NCBI GenBank assembly: GCA_037957365.1
Contig: JARHVA010001738.1
Location: forward strand, 1,085,501-1,149,500
Direction: 5' to 3'
Origin: Torreya grandis
Taxonomy: Eukaryota > Streptophyta > Pinopsida > Cupressales > Taxaceae
DNA length: 64,000 bases
The notes below the pieces were generated by a model. The model was not told the DNA's origin. It searched no databases and worked only from the letters and a program-made list of their open reading frames with translations. The position numbers and the translations under genes were made by a program. Below, piece after piece: positions 10,736 to 31,681 of the stretch. Each line of letters opens with the position of its first letter. Positions within the stretch are counted from its first letter, which is position 1.

Positions 10736-13700
10736 TTTAGGTCCATAATAAATTGGTATTATTATGTTTCACAAGGAGTTTATCCAACCTTTATTTTATA
10801 AGTTCTTTATATCAAAGCCATTTTTTTGTAAACATATTACATCTTATGTAGGATCAACATGGTTATGCCAAATAAGTGTCAACCATGTATAATTTAATTG
10901 TTAAATATTTTTGGTGTGGATTCTTTTTGTTTTATTAAATTTTAGAGTCTTTCATGGGATATGGACCTTTTATTTTCCCCATGTTAAGTATTTTTTTTAA
11001 ACTAGTCATATGGAGATTAATAATACCACATTTGTTATCATAATGTTCCTTATTTAATTGATCTCCCTCCATCATCTGAGGGATAAAACTTTTGAATTTG
11101 GAGGGAGATATATTGAGCTCTTTATAATGAGTCATGATAAATGAAGCATATATGTGCACATCACTATGTAAATGGGTAATTGATTCATATTGTTTGTCAA
11201 ATGTTCTTTACTTTAATGGGGAAATAAGACCCATACTAAATATAAACTACCATTCCAAATTAGAAGGTCTAAATGCTAGCTAATATGATGTAATTTTAAA
11301 TTGAATGGAATAATCTTGGAATGGTTCATAATCACTTTGTTTGAAAATATGAAAATATTCTAGTGTAAATTTTGGTATCTTGTGAATATTTAAAAACATG
11401 AATAATACATCCTACAATTATAAAAATATGGTTAAGGAACCCTTTGGTAAACTATAGAACTAGTTATGAACCTCATTTAAAATGGTCATATGGAATACCT
11501 TCTATAGAAGTATGTGATGTTTAGTCCATTGACCAAAAGAGTGTACATAACATAACATGTGGTCTAACGGATATTTATGTTTTTAAAAAAGAGGTAAACA
11601 TGATAACTTAATACTTGGTGGATAAGGATATTTAAGTACACATTGTGTAAGAGTTTAATTATTGAATGATGTTACATTTACATTGTTATTATGGAAATCC
11701 ACTAGCATTCGAAGGAAACCTTCTTTTGAAGATCCCTAATAGTGGTCATCATATATATAAGATATTCCATGGGTTTCATAATTAGTTCCAACCCACCACC
11801 TATTTTAAATCTAGGCATAGGAGTATCATCATCCTCATGTATAACAAGTGCATGTTCATAATAATTAAATTTAAGATATTTTATTATGGTATAGGATCTT
11901 TACACTTTGGTACCATTGGCATATCATTGGAATGGTTTAGACCATTAGAAGGATTTCTTTCATATAAATTTGGTAATGGAATAACAATCTTATCTTAGGA
12001 TATGTTTGGTAATATAGAAATTTTTGGGGTTTTAATGATTTTTCTTGAAGGCTTGTTACCCCTTTTAGTTATTTGTATATCAGCTATGATTTATTTATGT
12101 AGTTGACAAAACTTTTACCTATAAAATGAAGGAGTATCTTGATCACATATACCCATTTATTTGGTAAAATGTATATTCTTGATTCATTTTTGAGTCATGG
12201 AATTATTTGAAAACCCCAACCCTTATTTATTTGTATTAGTATTATTGAGATATATAGGGTGGATTTTACCTTAATCATATTTTCCCAATCCTCGGCCTTT
12301 GTATCCATAATTTTTCAATTATCAAGTGCTAAACTCATATAATGGTGGTATAAGAAGCTTGTCTAAATTTTATATATATTCTATAATATGGATTTATTTA
12401 TCTCTTGGAATGGTGGGAGTGTAAATCTGATTAGAGGGATAGTAGCTACCACCATTTATGCTTTTATATTTCATGCATTAAAACTTGGATGAAGGTAAGA
12501 GTCATCATATTGATTTATTCCTTGAGGGATATTTTAAGTGTTTTATAATCATATTCATCAAATCAATCAACATCATCCAAGATAAGGGAAATGAAAAACA
12601 TGATGATTATAACCAAGTAGTAAATAAACATAGGAAGAAATCAGAAAACCCTAGATATCTTAGGGTATGTATGTTCAATTATTAGGTTCACCAAATATTT
12701 AACCCTAAAATTAAATATGTGTTATTTTAATTTTATAATTAGGGTTAATAATATATTTTAAAAATGGTAAAATGATGAAAATCAGATCTATAATAGGCTA
12801 GTTAAACGTTAAACTCATGTATATGCATACTCTAATTTTTTTATTATTTAGATATAGAAGTAGCTTGTTCTAATGCTAATGAAATTATGGATATAGAATA
12901 GATTGAAATAAATTAGGATGATAGTTATAAATTAGTTTTTAGATTTTGGATCTAGTGCCTCTAGATATATAGATAGTTGCATCATCCCTAAACAATTGCA
13001 TCAATGCTACTATTTGACTTTGACTATAGTGTCTTGTATAAAATATCTAGTGACATAGGATGTGACCATATTGATACTTCTAGGTTTGGCTTCACCTTTA
13101 CTTTGGTACATTCATATCTTGGTCATGGATATTAATCCTTATGAAATGGAAAAACCTTAGATTTCCATCTTTAATGTGACCTTGGGGGAAAATGGGTTAG
13201 TGGGCACATAATTTTAAGCTGATCTCAATGACCCCATTATCAAAGGGTGTTACTTACATATCCAATACTCTAAAATAGAGCCTTGAACTCATGTAGTTCC
13301 CCCTACTGTGTTGGCTTGTTTTTGAATCATATAATATGTGTAAATAAAGTATAATAGTGACCTGGCTTTTAACTTATAAAATTGGTCTCTTGGTCTGCTC
13401 CTTTATTAATTTAGACCTATAGATGTGTAGTCCCTATGACTGATTTCAAAATAGGAAAAAATAAGGAATATATGCTTAATTTAATGATCTTTCAGTGCTA
13501 TTTGGTTTGAATGTTAGGTGTATCTAGGTTGTGAATGAATGAGGGTTGATATTTTATTTATAGCAATACTATCAGTATATAACTCATATTAAATCACTTA
13601 GGATAACCATTGGAATACTTTTCATTTTCAAATTAGATGGCTTAAGGGCACTGGACACTTGCATCAGGGTAAGATAGTAATGTTGATACTATTATTTGTC

Positions 13701-15265
13701 CCTTATGTTAGTGTCTAGGGAGGAAAAAATAGGGATAGGCTCAAATCTTGTAGAGTTGTAAATATTTAAAGAATTTTGGGAAAGATATAATGTATGTGTC
13801 ATGAATATAACATTGGTTGTGCTAAGAGAATGCCAAGGGGCATAAGAGAGAGTAGGTGTGAGGCTTGTAGAAATAAGGAGAGTGTATAACTAAGAGGAAC
13901 ATCCAAGGTTTGAGTTTTCTAAGTGTATAAGAATAAGATGATACATAATCACAAAATATAATCCACAACAACCAATGATTCATTTCATAACAACCAATTA
14001 CTCCATTTTTCCAGAGGGTTTATACCCATTACTATTAATATTCACTAATCATAAAACACAAATTTATAGATTCAAGATCAAATGCATTCCATCTCAAAAT
14101 AATGATTAAATAATATAAATATCTCCTTACATATATTCCAACTTCAGAAGCTAGTTTGAAACCCATGATGTTAATAATCAACCCATAGATTTCAATAGCA
14201 AAATTACTTCTAATTTGAATCATACTACAAATTATTTTGGGCACAAACAAAACTTGAATTCATACTTATTAACATTCAATAATCCGTTATCTATGAGATA
14301 AAACACTAAATTAGATACCAATACTAGTATATCACAACATTAACCTAGATCCTCTTTACCAAGGAAATTATAGTACACATTTGATTCATTATATTCATGA
14401 TTATTCAATCACATTATAAATAAAATGAAAAATAACAAGTCATAAAACCACAAAGACAATCACCATAAGTTTTTTTCATAACTTAAAATAACTTAGTCTT
14501 TTGACTAATATTTCTAAGTGATACTCAAACCATTATTAAATAACATTTATAGGTAGATATAAAATTCATAATGCACATATATATGTGCAAAAAACCAAAG
14601 ATAGTTAAAAACCCAAATATATTTATAGATTTATAATGCACACAATCAACCACAAAATAATTCAATTGTTATTCTGAGTGTAACCTAATAATTTTTATAA
14701 GTGAATATTAATATTTCAATATGAATGAATAGTAATGTAAACATATATATGAAACCAAATAAATTTAATAGTAAACAATTGATTCAATATGACTTAGTGA
14801 TTTACTTAACATAGTACTTTAGAAATAAAACTATAATTTTTTAGAATGGAATTAACATATTTTAAATTCATATGCAAGCATGATTTAAGACATAAGTACT
14901 GAGTATTAAAAATTATTTTCCATGATTATATAGATTTATAAATACCAACTCATAACCATATTCTACAAAATATACATGGTTTAGTTCCATCTAACAACAA
15001 AAGCAAAACCCACTTGACTAGTCCCTTGAGCCCTCTATTAGTGGCCCTAGACCACCTTAACCATCAAAATGATGGGGATTATAGCTCATGAGGTTTCAAT
15101 AATTTAATTTAAAAACCAATGAGTTTCCATCCATTCAGAATAAAACACCAAAAAATCCATTCACAAATAAGTAAAAAATAAAAACCCATATCATACCTTA
15201 TTATTCATAGTCAAAACATAACTATAGCATAGTAGTATTTCCATGATAACATGAATGGTAATTAT
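10736..15265. other. AT-rich decayed DNA, no gene identified
   Basis: Only short open frames, none with a recognised domain. A minus-strand frame at 10935-11159 could be the part of a Gypsy polyprotein that precedes the protease, but this is weak. I see no LTR pair here. Confidence 0.35.
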
Positions 15266-20303
<5,038 letters not shown>

Positions 20304-20563
20304 AATTGGTGATTCATAGGGGTAACATGCATGTTATGTTAAGGATGAGTAACCTTTCCAATCCATTGTGATTAGGAAGTCATCTTAACTCTAAATAAAA
20401 ACAAGGAGAACTTTGACCATAGGATTTGATCAAGACAAGAACACTTGATTACCTCAAACAGACAAAACAAAGGACACACACCAAACAAATCAAACACACT
20501 AATAAGACACACATATGTGCTCAAAGAACTTAGGAAAAATAGGAATAAAACAAATATATACAA

Positions 20564-22880
20564 CTAAAAATTAAGCATACCTCCCTTTCCAAGATCAAAA
20601 GGAAAGTTTCTTACATCTCCTGCTTCATGAGATGAATCATTATGCTTATCACGTTGCTCTTTGGATTAGATAATTGACAGATTAGAACTAATTCTTGGCA
20701 CTTCACTTGTTATGATCTCAAGTAGACCATATTCAAATAGGTCTCTAATGTAAAATTATTCCTCGTGGCCTTGTACACATACATCATATTGCTTCCCACT
20801 ATTCATCTCATGATCAACTTGCAACTTATTTTTAGGCATGATTTCAAGAGGAATGATTTCTTGTTCCTTGAAATATTGAGGCCAATATAATATTTTTTTG
20901 ACCTCCAAAGGCTGATATGAATTTTTTTTTATCTTTCATGACATTTTGAAAAATGGCATATTGCTTACCATCACTTGTAATCAACTCTAATGAAGTTGTA
21001 GACCCCTTGAGAGACTTAAAATAATTACAAATGTTTATAAACTATTACCACAAGTCCTCATCCTCTCTCTGATCAACATCATGAAAGGGGGAAACAAGAT
21101 AATCTCCTTCATCCTCTTCTTTAGAACAAAAGGCCTTCATCTAGGACTTCTTCTTTGACACAAGGAAGGCATTCTTCATTATCAACCAAATAAGGAGACT
21201 CAACATAAGGAATTACCTCTTTCTTATCATTTATGACATCTTAAGGGATCTAAAGTTATATCTTATTTGTCATAACCTGACTTTGATTTTTAAAAGATGC
21301 AAGATATTCAATCTCCTGCTTCTTGGTGATGCCAATACTAGGCATCTTAAAATCAAGTGACTTATCCCAATGAGGCTACCAAAGAGGTCTATTTTTTTCA
21401 AGATTTTTTTAAAAAATTTCCTCAGCCAAATGTTCCTCTTTAGGTTTCCATACCATAGGTCTATCAATCCAAAGGGTAATGGGGTGAGGAAAAGATGAAC
21501 TAGTTGGTGGAAGTGGAACATAGGACTCAAAATCAAATTGAGAAGGCATTGTAGGGGATTCTTTTGGAAGCACTTGATGAAGGGGAGGTAGACCTTAGGC
21601 TAAGATAGTTTGATAATCTTCCTTCCACTTGATAATCACTTAATTCATATCTGATGTGGTTTGAATACTTTTTTTAGGAAGGTTAGATGGGGTGTGTTAA
21701 GGCATAGGATCTTCTTTTACGTCTAAACCTTCCATCACACCTTGACTTAATAATTTCATCCTTGACTCTAACTCTTAAATTTTATTAGATAGGTTCTCTT
21801 ATAAAAGTCTCTCTTGAAGTTTATAGGAATCATGATAAGGATAAATATTACAAGAAGGCTTATATGGAAGACAATAGGTTTCTTAAATAAGGGTGGGAGG
21901 GGCTTGCATAGGATCAAGTTCTTTCTCAAATTCACACTCTTTATCAAGGGTTTTATCCTCTTTCTTTTCCCATGACTCCACTAGATTATTATATCTTGGG
22001 ATGTTAGGATTATGAATCTCTTCTTGAGGTGGTGATGCAATTTTAGGAGTAGATGAATTATTCAAGAAACATAGAATATCCTTAGGCTTGGATTCTCCAC
22101 CTTGTCTCCAACTTGGGATTTCATATCTATAAGTATTATTTTGAGGTGGGTGTGTAATGGGAGAGGAAAATGATAACTTAGATTCCACTTATTTTTATAG
22201 TTACATGAAATACTACATATGCATATGATCCAACTCAATCTTCCTATCAATATTTGCTTCAAAAATAAGGTTTGTCTTCCCATCTCTCTCTTCTAATTGA
22301 TTGGGAAAAACATGGCTTTGATAAGCTTTAATGGGCACACAAATAGGGGTTAATTAGGACTTATATAAATCTTGTGGATGTGGATATGAAGGCTGATAGG
22401 TTTGGTGAGGCTACTTCTAATGATTTTTTAGCCTATCTTCAAAATATGAAACTAGGCCACTCACATCTAGCTCTTCACTTGTTAGCCTTTTCCAATTAGC
22501 TCTTTCAATAGGTGCCCATTCTCTTTGGACCATCTCTAATTAATCTCTCATCTTATGAATGAAATGGATAGTAATCTATATACCATGTCCCCTTTATGTG
22601 TCAATATCTATCTATACTTTTCATTTCCTAAGAGAGTTTGTTTGAAAGTGGAAATGTATTAACTTGAGAAGTGACTAGCCTAACTAGGAGGAGGAAGATA
22701 TTGAGAAGGATAGTTATAAGGTTGATAAGAATCATGAAAATTCTAATAAGATTCATGTTGGATTTGATAGGGATCATGAAAAGGTTGGTAGTATTCACAC
22801 AAAGGTTGATAGGGAATGCCATAAGCTTGAAATGTCTTTTGAATTTATGTAAAATAGTACTCGACACCAAGTTCATCCAT
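20564..22880 (-). pseudogene. Unknown protein encoded inside element B, degraded
   Basis: Read from the ATG at 22880 to a TAG at 20564-20566, the minus strand carries long, compositionally coherent protein over about 770 codons, with many in-frame stops and at least two frameshifts (one between 22880 and 22188, one near the T/A run at about 21400). The N-terminal part is Tyr/Pro-rich (GIPYQPLCEYYQPFHDPY near 22770-22830). Next comes a Trp-containing part (EWAPIERANWKRLTSEEL near 22480), a charged Pro-rich middle (21883-22188), and a C-terminus ending FDLGKGGMLNF. I find no zinc knuckle, Asp-Thr/Ser-Gly, YxDD or integrase motif. I do not recognise the family; a divergent gag is possible. Confidence 0.5.
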
Positions 22881-23060
22881 GAAACTTCATTAAGAGGCAA
22901 TAACACAAGGAATTATCATCAAAAATATTCAAAATGAATACCTAGGCTACTTGACTAGTTGATGTAACTTTAGAGATGCAATTTATGCTTAGATAGATGC
23001 CTCTGAAGGTTGATGTGTTGAAAGACAACACCAAAAATCTTTCAAATTCTTGGACTAAGA

Positions 23061-23078
23061 GTCCCACTAGGCATGCCA
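23061..23078 (-). other. Primer binding site of element B
   Basis: The minus strand reads TGGCATGCCTAGTGGGAC, 8 nt from the LTR end at 23087. It differs by one base from the PBS of element D at 38158-38175. I could not assign the tRNA. Confidence 0.6.
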
Positions 23079-23086
23079 AAAACTAT

Positions 23087-26000
23087 TTTCACTTGGATTT
23101 TTACATTTTGAGGAGATGTGTCAGCTCTCCTCACCTAAGTACACAATTTAAACACCTCTAAGCTTGTGGGTAGCCTATGAATGAGGTGAATCTCTAGATA
23201 GGCCTAGTTCCCTTGATGTACCACTTTAAATCATTACTACACCTAAAATTTATGAGGTAAAATGGAGAGATAAAACTTAAAGCAAACTATTATAAGGGAG
23301 GTGATACACTAAATATACTACTTACTTTGAACTAGCTACATGTTAAACATGAGAACAAAGGACTAACCAAGCATACACCTCCAATATACATCTTCTCACA
23401 TCAATGTTACATTATGAGATTGTGATGAATGTTTAGGCTAGGAAGAATAGACAAAAGGAATATAATTTTACTATTTGAATAAAATATCTCACTCAACCTT
23501 GAAACATCATAAAACACTTCACATGCTCAACAAGAAGAAGCTTTCTATCTATAAATAGGTGAGATAATGAGATAATCATGCTAAGGAAACAAGAGTCATC
23601 ACTTATGAAAAATCAAACATTTTGAATGAACAAACTAATAAAAATCATTAAATAGGTAAAAATCATTATTATTATTTATCCATGGTATTAAAATGAGTAG
23701 GGCTTTACCATACTCAGGTGTAGCATAACTTACAAAGGCCAAAATTCCTAGTTCTTATAGAAGTTGAGAGAGAGAGGATGAGAGAGAAGTTAAAAGGTCA
23801 CAAGGACACTTTTAATGATAATAAAATGAGTTAGTTTTTAATGAGTATAATTTTTTAAATGAAACATGTAAGGTATGAAATCACAAGTTTCAATCCTAGG
23901 CATGAAACTCATGAAAAGTGGTGTATAAGCTCTCATTCTAGCTCAAAAAAATATGTTCATGATTTAGCCCTATTTGAACATCCCCAAAATAAATAAGGCC
24001 ATGTATTATGATTTTAATTAATGTTAAATGTGTCATATATTCCATTACAATCATTTTTTGTAGTCTTGGTCATCTATAAACTTTAAGAAGTAAGCCATCA
24101 CTACCTGCAATCAAGGAAACTCCTCTTTCTATCACCCCTCACACATGGCCTCAAAATTGGATTTATTTTCAATAAAAATACATATGATGGATTTTATTAT
24201 AATTTTAAATACTATACAAGGAATTATAATACTTAGGCACACCTTAAAAACCCATCCACTTGAAGTTTCCAAGCTTCTCACCATCATGCTCACTATGCCA
24301 ATTTTGACTAACTAAGATGAAGCAAATGGTAAACACAATTAAGTGTTTTCTCCAAGGAAATTAAATGACCATATTGATTTATTAAAATTATTTATATTCT
24401 TCCCAAACTTTATTTCATCTCTTGAATGTTCCTATAACCTGTACAACACACAAAATAGTCAAAAGTACCCTATTTTATACCTTATATGTAAAATTATATA
24501 CAACTCAAAAGGGTGAGGAGGAGACTAAGAGATTAATCTATAATTTTAAATCAATTTAATGGTAAAAATATCTCATTTTAATATCCTTCCAACCTCATTT
24601 CTCTAATCAGGTCACTAACAAGGGTTTTGCAAGGGTTTACGCCTATTTACCCTCTTAAGATTTGTTCATAAAGTTTTCACATTGAATTTTTAAAAAATAC
24701 ATAATATTAGTGTATATGACACATATCAAACTCTCAAATATTATTAGGTCCCCATTAAAATCATAAAGAGATATATGAGCACTCAAAGTGCTTATTTGAG
24801 CTTGTTTCTTCCATTTGCATAGGCCTGAGGTTATATAGAGCCCAAAATGGATTTTTTGTCCTTCCCTTGCATCCCAATGCCTCATTAAAAAATTTAGATA
24901 AACTATAAATATTATCCCTTCCATTTTATTGATCATATAATGTGATACATGAAGTTTACCCCACTTTTGGATTCTAGGCCTAGTCATGCTTAGTAGGCCT
25001 ACCTGCAAGTTTGAGAGTCTAGGTCACTCTAATAAGATTTTACCTTATGTTCAAGATTTTTCATGTTTTTATAGTTATTATTCAACTTTTAATACCTTAT
25101 TTAAAGGTATTTATACCCTCTGGTCCATCCTTTTTACCATTCTTTCAAAGATTATAGTTTCTGCTCATAAAGGGAGTGCCCTCTATCTCGGACAAAATAA
25201 AGGGAACTCCCCTTTTTTAATCATAAAAAATGAAAGTTTAAAATGTTTTTCCAGGTTATTTATACCTTTTTCACAAAATTTGGGCCATTTTTTAGATCAT
25301 CTGATCTTCTAACTCCTTTAAAACCTAAAACAGACTATATAAAAGTACTATGTGTAGGGTTTATTAGTGTGGACCGTATGTTTCTTATTTAGATCTATCC
25401 ATTCCTATTAAAAATACATTATCATAGTTTATTTATAATATCATTATAATCATAAATGTGTTTACATATCCATTTATAACTCTAACTCCCAAGATACTCC
25501 TTATAACCTTTTCTCAGTCAAGACTCTGTGCATAAACTCTTGACCATGTTTTGCATTTTCCTTCCTTAAGGATGACCACTATAAGTTATTTTGTAATATT
25601 TTGAGCCTAACATGATTTTAAAAACATTATTGAGACCTCCCAAGACATTTTTTAAATGACTTAGATCAATTTACCTCATGTTCATGCCATTCCCACACCA
25701 AAATCACTACTTCTCTATTCATTGTATGTGACAATCAATTGTAGTTGAATTTTTCAGGAGAAAGGATTGTAGATTATAATTATCCCTTAAAATTTATGCC
25801 ACATATTATTTGGGAATAATATAATAAAAATGGAATCATCCTTCATAGGCCATTCTATGTTTTTTCATACTAAGCTTCAATCTTATATTGTATGCTCCTA
25901 TAGTCAGATGTAGGTGTTGATTAGCCTTGTAGGTCAATATAAATTTAAGGTTGAAATACTTTGAAACTTAAGGATTTATTAAACCTTTATAATAATTAAA

Positions 26001-28043
26001 TACTTTTTACACCTCTTAAGAATTCCATTAGGTCTCAATCCCTTCAATGTTAACATCTTCTCAATTTTGAGTATTAGGGTGGTTATAGGTACTTGCCTAG
26101 GCCTATGTACAGACTGAAGTTCGATATTTGATCTTGTGTGAGACCATATTAGTTTTATAAGTTCCTAAAATCACTTTAAAATCCTATCATGATAAAATAA
26201 ATAAAAATAATAAAAAATGCTTCCCATCTTCCTTTGACTATTTCATGTACTTCTTATAACCTACAACTATGTAAGGCTTTCATCTACTATGAGCCTCATG
26301 TTTGAAGCATTTAAAGAGAGATATGAGTAGTTATGAGGCCTAGAGATAAGTATGTAGCTTTTTAAAATAAAATATAGTTTACAAGGTGAAAATTAGACAT
26401 TTTATGTCTTCTAACATTTAACAAGACTTTCAGATGACTATAGATAGCTTTTTAATGACAATATATGAACTTTCACTTCTTTGGTGAATGAAAACCATCT
26501 TCCATGTACCTCCTTGATGTTTTACATGGAAATTATGTGTCTAATAATTAAATTATACCATCCCACTCTACTAATATTCACTAAAACTCATTTCATTTAT
26601 TTGGGAGATCAACTTAGCTCACATGGCTATAGACAACACTAAGTGATTTCAGTGTTCAAAAGGTAACTTGGGACCTCTTGAAAACCACTTTATCCAAATC
26701 AAAAACCTATCTTATTTTTTAGATAAAAATAAATATTTAGGATATTTCAAATTAATTTATTTTTAAGTCATAGAAACCAATGCAACCCTGTATTTGGAAC
26801 CTAAAAAAAGGGCCTAGTCCTTTATTTTGATAGTTTTGGGAAATTGTCCCAAAGTGTTATAATCTTGATCCAAGTCCATTTTAGTGTATATAGTTGCTTA
26901 AAACTTCTTAAAAATGAATAAAAATCATGTTTAGACCTTCCAAACATTAGATAATGCTCAAACACATTTTATGTTCCTCCAAGAAAAGGTAGGTGATACA
27001 ACTATTGTAGGTGGTCATTTGCTAACTTGTATTGCTCTCTTGGATCTTAAAGTGTATTTTTAAGTTGGATATATAATTGAATAGGAATAAAATATATTTA
27101 TGAGAAATAATACATTACTTCACTTCATTTTCCAAACATAACACATAAGAAGTCTCCAACAATTGGAAAACATGACTGTAATTCCACTCCTTCACTTATC
27201 TTTGCAAATTGAGTTGGATGGATCATCATATAAACTCCATATGTGAATAAAATAAAGTATAAAATTATATAAGTAATTAAAAATAATATATAACAAATCT
27301 CATCAATTTTAATGTATATAAATTCCCAAACTAAAGTAGAACCTATAGGGTGCATAGATTGGAAAATAGAAAAACATAGTTAAGTTTATGTGGATGGTTC
27401 ATAAATAAAAAACCACCACTATTAAAAATATTATTATATAAATTAATCTAAGTTTAATTTCACCTTCCAAAGGCATTTGACCTGAAAGTTCTCCAACTGT
27501 CCATAACCCACATAAACTTGTTGACTAGTAATGTGTGCCTAGAAGGGTGAAAAAGAAGTAGAATGGTTTTTACCCAATTTTAATAATTATAGAGTAATTA
27601 AATCATGTAAATTAAATTTTAAAATCTTAAGAGACATGCCATGACCTTATCCCACATGTAAAACTCTCTCATGGGCGGTACAAGTGCCAAACTCTTCTCT
27701 TTTCCCAATAAAACTACTCTTTCTTCTAAACAACCTATCACTCTTAGTTATGAATAGTTTATTAATGAATAATTTTAATTGTTACATTAAATAACTCTTA
27801 TTACACCTTCACACTTCCTTAGGAAGCTGTACAATTCATTTAATGCCCTATTTTGGTCCCAAAATGACTCAAAATGATATAAGAACTAAAAGATTAATGA
27901 CCAAGGCTATTATGGAATTAAATAACATAAAATTACCTATGATATACCTTTTTACATAATATTAAACACCCTATAAACCTATAAATTCAAGATTTTACCT
28001 ATAGGGATCCTAGTTTGACATACAAGGTCAAATTTGGTCAATA
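23087..28043 (-). repeat. 5' LTR of element B (about 4.96 kb)
   Basis: Collinear with 15266-20303. Its terminal TG is changed to TT and its terminal CA to TA. It adjoins the PBS, so it is the upstream LTR of the minus-strand element. Confidence 0.75.
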
Positions 28044-31000
28044 ATAATGTCTCAATTGTAGGTTTTAAAACAACACAAAATAATCCATCTAAACAAAACT
28101 AAAATAGCCATGAAAATAAAACCCACAAAGAATTATAACTCTAAAAATTAAATGAAAAACAATATGCATACCCAAAATATTGAAGCCTCATCAAAATGAC
28201 TTGGAAAAAATAATCATATAATTTATAATGTTTTTTACAAGAATAATTACACAACAAATATAAAATACATTACTTATTTTTTTATCTACAATGTAGACCA
28301 TTTTACCTTTGTAACTACATATTAAAGATACAAAAACCAAATTTCATGTTCTTCTTACAAACACCACACATAATTTTTCTTACTCCCCATGCAATAGGAA
28401 TAGTAATGTAACCTTATACTCAATTTGTGGCACAATGTAACCTTAAATTCATATTCCTACATTCCCTAACTTTTATGTAAAAAAACAACCCAAATGAATG
28501 ATCCTTAACAAACTTTATAGTCTAGGTGACCTTCATTCCCACCAAATAAGGTAGATAGTCTCTTAAGCATTATGATAGCCAATAATATTTCATTCATTCC
28601 ATAGCTCCAAGCAAAATAAAAAACTATAATGTCTAGTGATCATTCAAAACAAATAAATGAAGTATCTAAAACCTAAGTCAACATTTTTCATTATGAAAAT
28701 CTATTTAAATGACTAATGTCATTTAATGGCATGATTGAAACATAATCATGAAGAAAAAAATGAACCCTATGCATAATTCACTTGCTTAGTTCATGAAGGG
28801 ACCAACTTCATGAATTTAATGTATGGTATTTTAAAAAATAAAAAACTTTAAACCACAACCTAAAAACCAATAAACTTAAGAACACTTTGATTGAGGTAAT
28901 GTTTAATGACATAGAGTCTAGGTGACCATAATGCTCAAGATTTTAATCCATTGAAGCCTCTAAATATAATATACTCACAACTATAAGGCCATAATGAAAA
29001 TATATTCAATCACAAGTAATTAAAATCTAGAAACTAATCTTAAAAAAATAAGAAAATCACAATAACATATATGTTTATCATTCCTACCAAAGAAACTCTT
29101 CACAACATGAATGTGAACTATTTGAATTTTGATATAATAGATTTAGGCTCTCCTTTTGGTAAGTTTTATAATGTACAAATGGTTATGTTCTTCACTCAAA
29201 TTGGGATAATTAATGAATTGATAAAAAATGAAATAAAAACCATTATCATAGTAAGCAGACAATGACAAAATAACTAATACAGTTAATTATAATAAACACT
29301 AAGGTGTTTGGAAACTCATTGCTTTGTAATTACTAGTCATAATGAAACAATGACCATTTTCAAAACCCTATTATTAAGATTCTCAATCAAGCCTAGCTCA
29401 TAGAAATCCTACAAACAATAAATATGAAATCATCAATATCTATCCAATACATATCTAAATAAACATAACCAATTAATCAACTAAAAAGCCATCAAAAATT
29501 AGTCCCACTAAATATAATAATGTATCATAGTCATCTCATCATGACATCATAATGAGTTAAGTTAACAAATATTTTATCAAGCTAAAATGTAATCACAATA
29601 GCATAAGTTAGTAATACAAATTCAAATATATCAATAATTAAAATTTTTAAAATGAGTTCCAAAAAAGGTTCATGGCATTATATTAGGGTGGACCAATCGA
29701 CACTTCAATCTCCCCCTTTAGCTCAATGGATTTTTGAAAAATATTCTTTAGGTTTAAGACCTTAAATGGTTGTATAAAGACCTAGATATACTTAGTTAGG
29801 AACTCCAAAATACCTCTTCTATTGAGCTCCAATGATATAAGATAGGTCCTCCAAGATAAGGTTCTAAACCACTATCTCTGACATAATTTCCTTATGACAT
29901 AAATGCAAGTGCAATTAGAGTGTTTGAATGTCACATGTCATATTATGAATTAAATATGATCCCTATATTTTTTTTTCAATACCTAATACCAACTCTATAC
30001 TATAATTTGATAATATCATATAAGATGATACAATTGGAATATGTTGGTTGACATAGTATGATATTAGCTAGGTCAATATATTATAAATGGTTTAGCATAT
30101 GCTTGGAACTATATTCTATTGGTTTATATAATAGAAGGTGTTGGTGGTATTTTTGACATAATACACCAACTTTATGAGTAAAATGAGAGGAAAGGATCAA
30201 CTTGAGAGGGTTCCCCCTTCTCTTTCACCTCTCTTAAAAGGAAGTAGGTTCAATATAAACTCCCCAAGGTCTTTATCTACTAGGTCATGGTAAAATAGAT
30301 ACCTTAGTTAATTGATTCAAGTTTTTACATATAAAGGGCCTATTTAAATTTTTCTCTAATATCCAAAAAAGAAACTTAGACTAGTAAATACTAAACTTAC
30401 TTATATTTCCAAATGAACTCATTGAGAAACATTTATTTCCAACACACTAGATTCAACAATGCTTTAAAATGAGACAAGTGAGGGAAAATATATCCATATG
30501 AAGCATAAAAGCAATGATTTTAGATTAGTTTAACCTAAAACTAAACTAATAGGTTATAAAAAATGTTAAAATATAAATAGAAAAGAGAAAGATAAATGAT
30601 CCTCTAATACATTAAAGATAAGTCTAATTCATTAAATTAGATAAATCCCATGAAACCACTCTTTTTTCTTACCAATATTTGCACAATCATAAAAATATAT
30701 GGTGTGTAAATTATAAGAACTTGAATATGAATGAAGAGGAACATAATTACCATATGAATATGTAAATTAACTTTTTAGGTTTTATGGAGTGTAAGCCCTA
30801 GGTTGTTAAAGGGTCTAAGTATAGTAAATTAGGGTATAAATTATGTAATAAATACATCAACTTATTTGTGAAAGAACTAAGTTAAAGTGATATTTATAAT
30901 AATAGCAATGAAGGAGATAAATGAATACTTAGTTATAAATTCCCTGAGATGAAGGATTCAAAAGCTTAAAATTGCTATAAAAGTTGGTATGAGTATCAAA

Positions 31001-31610
31001 AATAGGATCCATGTGTCAAAAACCCTCCTAGATAATAGTGTCCTGCCCTGGATAGTATAATTTTAGTGCTAGTGTATACTTATGGCTATAGTTTCCTCTA
31101 TACAAGAACTAATATGAGCTTTTAGGAACACTTGTGTTTGGGTCTATTAATATTTTTCCTATGTGGACAAACCATGCTTCAATGTCTATGACCTATTGTG
31201 ATTGATTTTATATGCAAACCCTAAACCTCTATGTGAGAATTTTATTTGCACAAGTAGTAAAAATTTGGTGTTAGTTGGGTAGGTTGGATATCCTCAACAC
31301 CCCATTATTGTGAGAGTTTCCTACATGCTAATACTCTAAGGAGGGATCAAGCCTGATGTATTTATCCAGACCTAAGCATTGGTGTAAGTATAAATAAAAT
31401 TAAATCTAATAATAACTTTGATTTAAGTGCCTTAAGTGATGCTTGAGACTAGAAACATGTATATTATGAGCTTAGGAGGGTTATAAATGACTATATGTAT
31501 AAGTAGGGTAGAATAGGGATTAATAACCTTGATTGTGTATAACTTGTTTTGAGATTATTTGTGTGTATTTTAATTTAATTTCCATCTAGTGGATAAATGG
31601 ATAAAAGTCA

Positions 31611-31681
<71 letters not shown>

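Noticed and set aside
22671..22937. 88-codon plus-strand frame rich in Arg and Ile
   Set aside because: Shadow of the Tyr/Pro-rich minus-strand frame of element B, which has more coherent composition.
29708..29724. Copia polypurine tract form AAAGGGGGAGATTG on the minus strand
   Set aside because: No LTR pair or coding remnant found around it, so not listed as an element.
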